This document shows, piece by piece, positions 48,466 to 58,053 of a stretch of 64,000 bases of DNA (positions are counted from its first letter, which is position 1; every line of letters begins with the position of its first letter). Location of the stretch: positions 620,001-684,000 of the forward strand of contig JALQBC010000001.1 in assembly GCA_023375675.1 (NCBI GenBank), in the 5' to 3' direction. The stretch comes from Cytospora piceicola. Taxonomy: Eukaryota; Ascomycota; Sordariomycetes; Diaporthales; Cytosporaceae. A program made the position numbers and the translations under genes. The notes beneath the pieces were generated by a model. The model ran no database searches. It worked only from the letters and a program-made list of their open reading frames with translations, and was not told the DNA's origin.

Positions 48466-48848
48466 TATAGGCTTTATAAAGGGTATAAAAGTTATAGTAA
48501 GAGCGGTAGGTATATTTAAAGAAGGTATATCGGCTATAGGTTTAACGGCGTTATCCGTTAAAAGGCTTTAAAGGGCTACGTCGGTTATTTTTATATACAG
48601 AAATAATAAAAACAGACTTTTTAATATTAGTTTAATTAAATCTATAGTCTAATTAGGTAAAGACGGGCTATAAATAGTAGGAATACAGGCCGTTTATATA
48701 GTTAGTTAAAAGGTTAAGTTAGTAGTAGAAGGAAGAAAGTCAGACCTCGCGTGTGGCGGGGTGGCAAAACCTAGTGTACTGTACGACCCGAGTTTTACAT
48801 CTCCTTTGATCTTTTGCATCTGCTGCTATTTCTGATGAACTAATGCCA

Positions 48849-49481
48849 TTACTGCTGAGAAGAGTTGAACTGCCAGCCCGGAAATGTCTTTGAGAGATAC
48901 GCCACGTGCATATCCCAATCCATATTTGTTTCCAGCAGCTTAAGAGGTTTGATAACCACGGTGCCATTTCGAATCCAAAACCCCCACTCGAAACCGACAA
49001 CGCACCGGACAGAACGTGTCATCAAACTGTCCTCGATATAGGTCAGGAAACTCCGTGCCGTCCAGTCGAGGTCGGCGACCCCTTCGCGTGTAGGGCCGTC
49101 GAACAACTGAGGCTGAGGTCCAAACCAGACGAAGGGCCAGTTCAAATCTGTCTGAACAGGCGGCCAGTCGAATCGCCAGTCGCCGATATCATCATTCTGC
49201 TTCCAAAGCTGCGTCCACCCATACATTGAGGCGTATCCCCGCTTTGTGGTAAGAACGGTGCCTTCGGCCACCGGAAAGCCGGAGAAGGTATCGGGCGGAA
49301 TGGTCGGGAATATAAGATCAAGACCGTAGTCTTCGGGCTTGTGATCCACCCGGGTAGAGAAGGTCACCGTGATGTCTCCGCGGGCGGGAATCGAAAAAGT
49401 GCGTTGAATCATGTCTGTCTGGGCCAGAAGATCTGGAGCCGACAAGGCTGCAGAAGACGCCAGGGCAACTTGGGGGTTCAT
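48849..49481 (-). CDS. hypothetical protein, 210 aa
   Basis: Function not recognised. Single exon, 210 aa, starting MNPQVALASSAALSAPDLLA. The body is Trp-rich and globular: DITVTFSTRVDHKPEDYGLD, YGWTQLWKQNDD, WPFVWFGPQP and GFEWGFWIRNG, ending NMDWDMHVAYLSKTFPGW. There is no signal peptide or membrane segment. Codon choice looks normal with no sign of RIP, although it begins only about 110 bp from the AT island. The even distribution of hydrophobic and aromatic residues argues that it is a real protein. Its 3' end faces the island. Confidence 0.7.
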   Translation of the reverse strand: MNPQVALASSAALSAPDLLAQTDMIQRTFSIPARGDITVTFSTRVDHKPEDYGLDLIFPTIPPDTFSGFPVAEGTVLTTKRGYASMYGWTQLWKQNDDIGDWRFDWPPVQTDLNWPFVWFGPQPQLFDGPTREGVADLDWTARSFLTYIEDSLMTRSVRCVVGFEWGFWIRNGTVVIKPLKLLETNMDWDMHVAYLSKTFPGWQFNSSQQ

Positions 49482-51370
49482 TATGCAAGCTTAGTGCTAA
49501 AGAGATCAGAATACATCCTGGGACAGAAAAAAGCGAGCATAGACTGGTTGAGTTACCTAGTTACTCTGTAACGGAAAGAATCACTTGTTACTACTGTATT
49601 GGTGGTGGTGATAGTGGACTGTGGTGGTGACTTGAGGAGCGAGGGTGCGCACAAGATGTTGGTGGGATATTTTGGAGCAGAATGAGTGATATGCATTGTA
49701 TTTAAACTACGCTTTGCAAGTGTTGAGTTGCTTATTAATAATAAAATGATATTATAGAGGTAATCAATATAAGCAAGCCCAGGCAACAGTTTTGCTCGCG
49801 GGTGTGATAAGACAATCCTTCCTAACAGAAGGCTTACACACAATCATCTATTACTTAATACACTAGATCGTTCCTACATGTAATCTGTACATAGTATAGA
49901 CTGCGTTCAAAATAGGAAGGTGACTTGGGCTTAGTACCTCTCCACGCCGGTCTATCTCAAGCGAGTGGAGTGAACGGAGTCTGAGTGGGTTATGGCCAAG
50001 ACTGGAGCAATCGCGTAACTTCATCCACAGGTCCCCGGCCTAAATAGAGAAACAGGGATCCCAACTCCGAACCTACCATACCCTAGGGTACTAATACCAC
50101 CAACGCCTCAGCCGGAGAACATTCAACTTACCCAAGTCAAGTCTTCCACCAGGAGACATGAATTGCAATCTACCTCTTTTACATCTATGATACATCATCT
50201 CAGCATGCAAGAAAATAACGGCGTTTAGGCTTCCCAGGGTTACCTCCAGGTCTGCATAGTCGTGCGCCTAAGGGAGAGGGTTCACGGTTCTCGTATGTGA
50301 ACGCTGGCTTCCTTCGGGGGTGAGATCCTCGTGTCTCTTTCAGGCCTTGTCTGCAGCAGCCAGTAGCTAGTCCCCTCAGGTTTCGGTCGACACCCCGTCC
50401 TGGCCGACCTTCCGGTCCTCGGACTTCGCTGAGCCCCATGTCTTCATTCCTGAACGTTGGTTGGTACCAAAGAATGGAGGTAGGGTTATGTTGCCACACG
50501 AGACGATTCCTTTTCGACCCTTCTCCCATGGTCCCCGAAAATTCCTGGGAAGGTTCTTGGGATGGGCTGAGATGCGATTGATTCTTGTGAATTTGATCTG
50601 GCAATTTGACATCAGCAATATGAGTTCCGAGCAGAAGTGGGAGGACCAGCAGGTACTTGTCATGTGGGAGATGCAGCCTATGATGGTTAAACTGGGCTTG
50701 GTCAATCTATGATATGGGAAGACTAGAGTGCAATTTGATGCAAGGTCTTTTAAATATGTAGCCCACCACGATACCCTGGCCGTTTAGGCTAGTGTTTGGA
50801 GTGAAGTATGCACAAATTTAGACAACTTGAGCTATTATTATTGTTGATCTGTTCTGGCTCTCTTGCCCTATATCACATGCGCACTTCTCATTGGAGCTCT
50901 CTGTCTATGAGGGATTCTGGGTGGAGAGGATAACAATGTTCCAATCTGAGGAAAGTAGGTCTCGATGTCTTGGTTGCCTCGATTCCAGAGGTGACATGAT
51001 CGGACGTGGTTGAAAACAGGCACTCATAATGCAATAAGTGAGTGTCTGCTGCCTCCATTTACCAGCCTTCTTTAGAACAGGGACCTGGCATTCAATACTG
51101 AACTATCACTGTAACACAGCACAGACTTCCCCTTGGCCGACGAGGCCCTCCTTCTCGGGTTCGGGAAGTCGGTCCAAGTAGTGATATCACTGGTTATTGA
51201 CTGAAGTGGCAGTGCCGAATACCAGCATATCTACCCACCTGGGCACTCACCCATCAAGTAGGTCGCCTCGAGGTTTTTAATCATACAACCCAACTTTCTC
51301 CTCTGAGTGATATGGCCAAGTAACATCGAGCGATACACTCCAAGCGCACCACTGGTTTTCTAACTTCGAC
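49482..51370. other. gene-poor stretch
   Basis: No gene was recognised. A GC-richer patch at about 50200-50600 gives an open minus-strand frame of 134 codons (PDQIHKNQSHL..., very rich in Arg and Gly), but it resembles no family known to me and may be chance or structured RNA-derived sequence. Confidence 0.4.
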
Positions 51371-51538
51371 ATGTTTCAATTTCGTCCGACTTCTCAACTT
51401 CGAAGGCCTCCGCTGCTCAACTTCACTCCTCACGAAAGCGGTGAGATCGCTGAGTTCTCCGCAACGGTGGGCAACATTAGGGATAACGACACCGAGAGCT
51501 GGTATAAGACATGGTCTGCAACAGCAAGACAAAGCTGA
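51371..51538 (+). pseudogene. N-terminal relic of an alpha/beta-hydrolase (FrsA/DUF1100-like)
   Basis: A 55-codon frame begins MFQFRPTSQL and contains GEIAEFSATVGNIRDNDTES, then WYKTWS. This fits the N-terminus of the fungal esterase family related to FrsA and dihydropseudooxynicotine hydrolase, where an IKDGDxESWYxxW motif precedes the alpha/beta-hydrolase core. The frame then stops and no nucleophile elbow is found downstream. A second coding-like piece (PYVNLVHTVVTLGWVETYVD, about 51850-51910) lies further right but is not clearly of the same protein. Confidence 0.35.
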
Positions 51539-52671
51539 AGCGTGTAAGTGCCCAATTTGGACTAGCGCCACATGGGCAGACAAGGAGCTCTCCCGGCATT
51601 AGACTTAGGGCCGTACTTAGGACGTTCGGGCGCGCCGGTCTCCAACTCCAGTCTCATCGTTCGTTGTCGCAGAGCCCGATCGCTTGACCTCACGTGTCGT
51701 ACGGGGAATATAAGGGCCCCAATAACCCCATCCACCAAGATGATTGCCCAAACATAAGTGCCGTCGATAGTGATATAACCTGCCCGACCATGGCTGCTGT
51801 CCCAGTCACAAAATCCCGAATTAAAGAAGCTTCAGGCAGCGGAGGGCCCCTACGTCAACCTCGTCCACACAGTCGTGACACTGGGATGGGTTGAGACGTA
51901 CGTCGACGATAGCAAGGTTGTGAATGTAGAGAATGGCAAGTCGGCCTATCCGCCCTGGGCCGAGCTGCATATTTCAACGACGGCTTTCCCGGCGAGACCT
52001 GCCGAAGGGCAGGCTACCAAACCGGCTACAGGGGCCACGAAGGAGAGTGCATATTTTCTTGACCATGAGAGCAAGGATTCTTCATTGTGAAGCGGGCATG
52101 GGCACCCACAATCTTGCAGTGAGTGGCATGGGGAAATAGGTCAGGGACAGGTCGCCTCTTCAATATCATAAGATGTAATTCACTTAATCAGAGCTTTGAA
52201 AAGACTCGCGTTCACCTCAAACCTGCCCTGAAGAGTGTCAGCCAATGAGTTGAGACATGTTTTCTCGTTGTCGCCGGTCATGTCAAGCATTCTCACCGCG
52301 CCCACGAGTATCGACATGCTCTTAGTGTGGGGAGGGGGGTACTAACCCTCGGCTGCAAGATGTGCGGCGGCGAGGGCATTTCATCGTCTGAGAGAGGCCT
52401 TTCGAAATCTTAGCTTCGCGAGGTTGAGGGTCTTGGATGGCTCTATCAGAGCTACCTAGCCACTGGATACTTCATGACCAGAAATTGACGAGACCCAAGC
52501 ATATTTGTTTACTTGTTGCGTTGCGAAAATATTCAATAAAAAATAAAAAATATGCTCATATTGATCAATATGAGGAGAATATGGGAGGAGACTGTGCTCA
52601 GCTTCTCGGCCCCGGCAAAAACAACATTATGTCGAGGCTGGACGCTCCACAGAACCTTCCCAAGGGTTGTT
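51539..52671. other. degraded stretch downstream of the transporter
   Basis: No intact gene. A coding-like fragment at about 51800-52090 (+) ends at TGA 52088-52090 (KDSSL stop) and is not assigned to a family. The remainder is the 3' flank of the minus-strand transporter. Confidence 0.4.
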
Positions 52672-54132
52672 TTAGATCTTCGAAAATGCAAATCCAACGA
52701 CGACTGTTCTCGCCGCCAACAGAGCAGCACAGCTTAAGATAAGCGAGAGACCGCAAAACAGCTGCAAACCTAAGTAACGTCCTCCCATCGCCTCAACCAG
52801 AGCTCCCGCGATCGGGCTGCCAGTCAGGGTAGCCAGGCTCTGGATAGCATATACAGCTCCGGTGCGGCTGCCGATCTCTTGGATATCGGAGACTTGTGCG
52901 ATCAGCGCAGGAGCAAGACTGATAAAGCCGCCGGAGAAGAAGCCAAAGAAAAGGGCAAATGCGATGATGGCCGCCTCGGTTCGTCCCGGAATCCACAGGG
53001 CCAGTGCGAATAGAGCAGAGAATCCCGTTAGGACTATGACTGTGTTGAACCGCCCAACCTTGTCGGCGAGAATGCCGGGACCTATGCGGCCCAGTACACT
53101 GCAAGGACGTAGTCAGACGGGAAACGGGCCTTGTCTTACAGTAACAGTCGGGGATGAGCGCCTACCTGAAAGCGTTGATGATCGGTACCAGATATGGCAC
53201 AATTTTTGGGCTCATGCCCTGCGCTTTGGCCTCTAGGACAATATAGTTGAGGGGCAAAAACATGCCCCAGTAGAACATGAAGCTCGCTATCATAATGTAG
53301 ACGTAGGCGTGGTTCTTGAACCCACTGAGGTAATCATGTAGCATGAACGGTCGGCGTGACGGCGGCAGGCGTGGCTTGGTTAGAAGGATTGTGAATGGGA
53401 GCAAGGCGAGATACAACAGTGCTACGGCACGTATCATCCATGCGAAGCCGACGCTGTCGAGCAACCTCGCCATCATTATCGGCACGACAGTACCCCCAAG
53501 ACCGGCGCCGCTAAGCATGATCCCGTAGGCTGTGGCTCGGCGCTTGAAGAACCATGAGGGTACCGTCGATATGCAAGTGGTGAAGATGGCCCCGCCACTG
53601 ATACCGACGCAGATGGACTGGGCCAGGAAAAAGTGCCAGTACTGGGTGCCCAGTGACACCATCATCAGCCCGAACACGTACAATGGCGTGGCGCAGAGGA
53701 GCAGCGGCTTTGACCCATACTTGTCGTACAAAAGTCCGAATACGATGCTGGAAAAGTTCATTGACCATGATTGTACCGAGATGATCCACTGTAAGATTGT
53801 TTTCAGTTAGGTATTAAGTAAACTGTTGCAAAGATGTCTTGCTCGGAGTTCCTGGGTTGCGAACTATCACAAGAGGGCATCGGAGCTCGGGAGCTTACAC
53901 TAGTAGCACTTTCTCCGTACTTAATAAGAGGCCCAGTGGTGTAGTAGTCCTCAAAGACCCCGCCGCAGTTGAGGAGACCAAGGGTGCAGAAGACGCCACA
54001 CCAGCCGCCAAAGACCATCAACCAAGCTGCCCGTCCACCGTCCGGAAAGTCATCTTGTAGTGGTGGTGGTGGAACCTGCGATGGCGGCGGGCTGGGACGT
54101 GCAACGTCTGACACCTGCTGCTTTTCACTCAT
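52672..54132 (-). CDS. MFS transporter, fungal monocarboxylate-permease type
   Basis: Plasma-membrane-type secondary transporter of the monocarboxylate porter family. The substrate is not predictable from sequence; fungal members include Mch-like proteins. Minus-strand exons: 53899-54132, 53166-53788, 52672-53098, giving 427 aa. Frames join cleanly at both introns (110 and 67 nt). A cytosolic Pro-rich N-terminus (1-30) precedes [18 protein letters not shown], the typical TM1 start with the DGG motif. [16 protein letters not shown] is the loop 2-3 signature, and [17 protein letters not shown] the repeat in the second half. About 12 spans are expected. It is shorter than many relatives at the C-terminus but not obviously broken. 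An upstream in-frame extension has no ATG. Confidence 0.88.
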
Positions 54133-55039
54133 GATATGAAACAAGTCTGTGACAGGAATGAAGACCGAACAATGATCGGAACGACGGCTTCGGGTGCTCA
54201 GGTTTGCCTGCCCAGGTGTCTCCGATATCAACTGGTTGTGTTGTACATAAGTTGGACTCGTAATATCTCAGATAGATAGCGGGACTCAAAGGAAGTTAGC
54301 AAAACGAAAGTAAGGGGAAGGGGGGCCTGGAGGTGTTATCGTCGGGAATACCGGGGTATCACTATGCAGTATATGGACCAAGGTAACCAACTGAATATAT
54401 GAGCTCATCCCATACCTCTTTAGACTTAGTCTGAACCTATTCAGGCAGTCAATTGATAAGGTCTCCGAGGTGACACACGTTGGCATGCATAGCATATACG
54501 GCGGTATAATGCGTCCGTAGGCCTTTTCGAAGATAGTACTTCAATATCTAGAGCCATATTTGGAAGAGGTATATGGTAACCCCCTTAGAAGATACTTGAA
54601 AACCATGCCCTCCTTAGGGGTAGGTATTAGTCAAACTTATCATATGTCGAGTAAAATAAAGTTGAAATGATAAGAACGAAATATTAAAACGTTAAGTAAA
54701 TAATAATTTATTTATACATACAGATATATTAGGAATATTTTCAATATGTATAGTCTGTGTGTAATCCCTCTGAAGGAAGTTAGGTTGAGGAACGTAGGAA
54801 GTGGAGAGCGAGGACGGTTTGCATTATCTTTATATTATTAAAGCAAATAGCTATCAAGCCCTGTTTATTCACTTTTGCCTCCGAGATCTTGTCCTTCTGC
54901 TCGGAGGACTTATTGACGATCTCTCTCGGTTGGAGGACGCCCGGACGGACGATCTCTCCGGTCGCTTGCCGGTGGACGATGAACGTTCGTTCCACTATGG
55001 ACTGGCTGGTGACTGCCCTAAAGCTTGTGGCAAAGCTTG
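54133..55039. other. transporter promoter and degraded flank
   Basis: Upstream region of the transporter, then AT-rich sequence around 54640-54760. No gene is recognised apart from the beginning of the relic described next. Confidence 0.45.
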
Positions 55040-55640
55040 TAGAGATTTCATATCTGGTTGTTTGAGTCGTCTTCCGTCGCCTGCCCTTGTTGTCCCGGCT
55101 CCTCTTGGTCGACCCTGCTGTTAGCAGTACGGATGATATCATCGCGAAATCCCGTGCAAGTTCGCGTCCGTTGCGAAAGGCACGCACTCCTCTCCCAAGT
55201 TCGTGCACATCGTCGCACATCGTCAACGAGGGTATAGGATCCCACCCGGCTAACAAAAGTTTCCTGTCCACCTGAGCTAGCAACCAGGTGGGCAGCGTAC
55301 ATACGCAGCACCCCATCACCGTGATATGTTGACCCAAGGGTATAGGCATTGCCGAACCTTAGCATGAACCTGTCGCCTTGGTACGCCGTCGAACAGGTCA
55401 GGCTGTGGGTCGACGGTGGCTTCAATGTTCTTGGGTGATGAATTCCAGGTTCGTGAACCTCATATTGTCCTGGCTCGCGACATCTTTATCTCCGCCACAG
55501 ATAAATATTCCCAAAAAGTCCCTTAACATTTTCGCCTCCTTTAGAGCCCGGTCATTTGCCTTGATGAATATGTTATAGTCTGACGGCACCTGGGGGTGTG
55601 TTACGCTGCATCGAGCCATACTATACAAGAGTGTTTATCC
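55040..55640 (-). pseudogene. relic of a fungal-specific multi-copy family, internally deleted
   Basis: Minus-strand pieces in several frames: MLRDFLGIFICGGDKDVAS and QDNMRFTNLEFITQEH (about 55440-55540); QPDLFDGVPRRQVHAK (about 55370-55420); RFGNAYTLGSTYHGDGVLRM then YAAHLVASSGG (about 55270-55350); AFRNGRELARDF (about 55160-55190); and FRDDIIRTANSR. They follow the order of a hypothetical-protein family common in filamentous ascomycetes, in which the DLFDG segment is normally separated from the GNAYTY segment by roughly 80-100 residues. Here that part is missing and frames shift at least three times. No function is known. Confidence 0.55.
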
Positions 55641-55755
55641 ACCACCGTATTGCAGGCGCAAATAAAAAAGGGGCTTTGAATACTACTGTGCCAACAGCGA
55701 GGACGGCAAGCGCCGATGTGGAATGAATCAGACAAATGCAGCAAAAAAATAACAT

Positions 55756-55853
55756 TGGTCCCGGAGAGGATCGAACTCGCGACCTTCGCATCACTAATGA
55801 TTCCCATTCAGGAATTATTAGTACGACGCTCTAACCAGCTGAGCTACGGGACC
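55756..55853 (-). tRNA. tRNA-Ile (anticodon AAU) with a 24-nt intron
   Basis: Minus-strand cloverleaf: acceptor stem GGTCCCG/CGGGACC with discriminator A, D-arm GCTCAGCTGGTTAGAGC, anticodon stem TCGTA/TGCGA with loop CTAATAA, and T-arm GCGAGTTCGATCCTCTC. The intron (ATTCC...TTAGTG, 24 nt) interrupts at the canonical site one base 3' of the anticodon. It contains CATTAG, able to pair with the anticodon region as nuclear tRNA introns do. The mature length is 74 nt without CCA. AAU becomes IAU after deamination and reads AUU, AUC and AUA. Confidence 0.95.
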
Positions 55854-57195
55854 AAGCTGCTTGCTGTTGGTTGAAATTGTGTTTTCCGGAGTGTCTATGT
55901 CGAAGCTGTCGTGATGTCGCTCCACACGACTAACTGAATTACATCGTGGTGGGTGGTGTGAACAGTGAGACTCGGTGTGCTTCTGCAACAGTACACCCCA
56001 CAAGGATAAGACATCTCCTGAGGGGGACTGAAACAAGTGGCACAACCTCTGCTTTCAAGCTGAACGCAGGTTAGCTAGGTACTTTGCACTCGAGATGCAG
56101 TCGGTGGCGCGGTACTTCGATGATAGACCGGAGTACGGGGTCTATTGGGACTCCTGATGGGCTCGAGATACAAATGAGGGGGCAAGAGAGTGTGTATATT
56201 CTCATCGGCATTTGCCTTGAAACGACTTCACAGCTGGTGCATGAGTGGAGGACGTTCTCAAGGCTACACCTTGTGCTCACTAAAAGGAAAGAGGGCAGGA
56301 GGCATATATTATGGAATGTTTGTGATACCCAAGATCCTCTGTATAATCAAAAGGGGCCCAGGCCGCAGCCATGGCCACGATAACTTGTAATATGTATATA
56401 GCGGACAAGCCAGATTCCGTACGGAGAAATCGGAGTGCCCCGAGTAGCAGAGATAGCAAACAAATACCTAGTAGGGTAGCAGGGCTCAAGGTCTCATGAA
56501 GATGTCTCTTCGGCCCATCGCGATCAGTTTAATCAATTACCCCATACAAATCGGTTTCAATATTGACATGATGAAGGTGGGAACCGGTCATCTGAAACTT
56601 ACGCAAGCGCCCCTTCCTTCCTCAGTCTCGTAATGTCTCTTTCATTGTTATGCCCGCATCTGGTGGTCATCGACGGAGACCTGGCAGCTGGCAGGAGCCA
56701 CAAGCGACGACCCCGCAGCATACCGAGTAGTACAGGCCTGGGGTGCATGTGTACATCCTCGATTGGCCAATGGCCCTCGTATCTGCTGAATTTACAGTTC
56801 ATTACTTGGTAACGGCTCCTCTCTGTCAGTCGGTCTTGATGCACCTGATGCACCCAGGGACCACTGGGAGAAAGGAATATGCAGTATACGCTTCAATGAT
56901 GAGGGTGGCGACTACCTGTGAGGTGCTAACGCTGTGAGATGAGGTCGTGATCTTCCTCTCCTCCCTCCGGAATTCTCCCCCGCTTGACCTCCTTTATATC
57001 AGCAGACATATCATATCCTACAACTATTACAACTACTACACTTTCCTACAACTTCAGACAAAACCAACTCTAAACCTGACCAGACGACAGACTCTCGACA
57101 GAATCTCACCAATACTCAGTCTCAAAAGCCACACCACCACCCCCCCCCCCCCCATAAATCCCATTATGCTACTTAGAAACCAAACAAGAGCAATC
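55854..57195. other. spacer between the tRNA and the small ORF
   Basis: No recognisable gene on either strand. The last 200 bases are a CT/CA-rich leader-like stretch with a C-run at about 57140-57153, ahead of the 86-aa gene. Confidence 0.5.
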
Positions 57196-57456
57196 ATGTC
57201 CACCACCACCACCCGGCCACAAGCCACCGTCAACACCGACGCCTCCCCCTTCGGCGGCCCGGACCCCGAGCTCGCCGCCCGCCTCGCGGCCCCCGCCTCG
57301 CCCACGGAGGCGGGCACCGACCACGCCGCCGCCGAGGCCCGCCGCCGCACCTCGGACTGGCAGCCCCCGCGCCAGGTGCAGAGGGGCTTCAGCTTCGACC
57401 GGGAGGAGCACAAGCGCCAGATGATGGCCGCCAGCGGGACCCTGCAGAAGGACTAG
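57196..57456 (+). CDS. small hypothetical protein, 86 aa
   Basis: Single-exon frame starting MSTTTTRPQATVNTDASPFG, with an Ala/Pro/Glu-rich middle and a short ordered C-terminus (RRRTSDWQPPRQVQRGFSFD then REEHKRQMMA). The SDW-P...R-x-S-F-D/x-E-E-x-K arrangement recalls small conserved ascomycete proteins whose only conserved part is this terminal motif; their function is unknown to me. Strong C-biased third positions in the second half support coding. An ATG ten codons earlier (57166, MLLRNQTRAI) is an alternative start, and the frame stays open further upstream without a convincing start. Confidence 0.65.
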   Translation: MSTTTTRPQATVNTDASPFGGPDPELAARLAAPASPTEAGTDHAAAEARRRTSDWQPPRQVQRGFSFDREEHKRQMMAASGTLQKD

Positions 57457-58053
57457 ACTGGGGGGGGTTTTCTTGATTGTCTCGTGTTCTTCCCCCCAGT
57501 AGTTTGGTCATGAGGATGCGGCAGTAGGGGACAGCTGTCAATGATTGTGCCCCTCCACCTCGCGGGTGACGGCAGGTACGGTGCGATGGTGATGGGAGAC
57601 GCTAATGTAGGATGGGCGAGGATGGGTGTTTTGTCCGACTTGGGAAAAGGATGGCATCGGATGGTCAGACTGTTTACTGCGGAAAAATTGGCACGGGATG
57701 GTTTGTCGAGCGTGCATCACCACAAGATTGTGCATCGTCAGTTTATGACGAGCAACGATCGCGACTTGCAAAGAAATCAATGAATTGGGAGTATCTGCCT
57801 TATATGTTACCAATAACGCCGGACGCAGTCCTCCACCTCCAACAACCGCCATGAGTGGAGTGGTTCGCCAGTCCTAAACATATTCAAACAATATTCGTAT
57901 CTTCATGAAACCGCATGTGGTGTATGAACGTGCTGCGACATCTGTCACCCGTCCACCGAATCTCAGCCCTCCACCAATCCAGGTTTAACACTTCAAACAA
58001 GAGAAAAGATGAGATAACAACTCTGAGGGGACCATAGCTCCGATGATGAGTTA
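57457..58053. other. spacer between two 3' ends
   Basis: 3' flanks of the small gene (+) and of the repeat protein (-). No gene was recognised. Confidence 0.5.

Larger units (their letters stand above)
45897..48735. mobile_element. RIP-type AT-rich island, probable dead transposon
   Basis: About 2.84 kb of extreme AT richness with no open frame of even 60 codons. The dinucleotide TA is overabundant, while CA and TG are almost missing, in contrast to the flanks. This is the signature of RIP, which converts C to T mainly in CpA within duplicated DNA. The right edge is sharp, with normal composition resuming near 48740. No terminal inverted repeat, LTR or protein motif can be read, so the element class is unknown. 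The arrays and the direct repeats at its left side may be parts of the same element. Confidence 0.75.

Noticed and set aside
50200..50604. 134-codon Arg/Gly-rich minus-strand frame
   Set aside because: No recognisable family. Open frames of this size are expected in GC-rich spacer, and there is no splice or start support.
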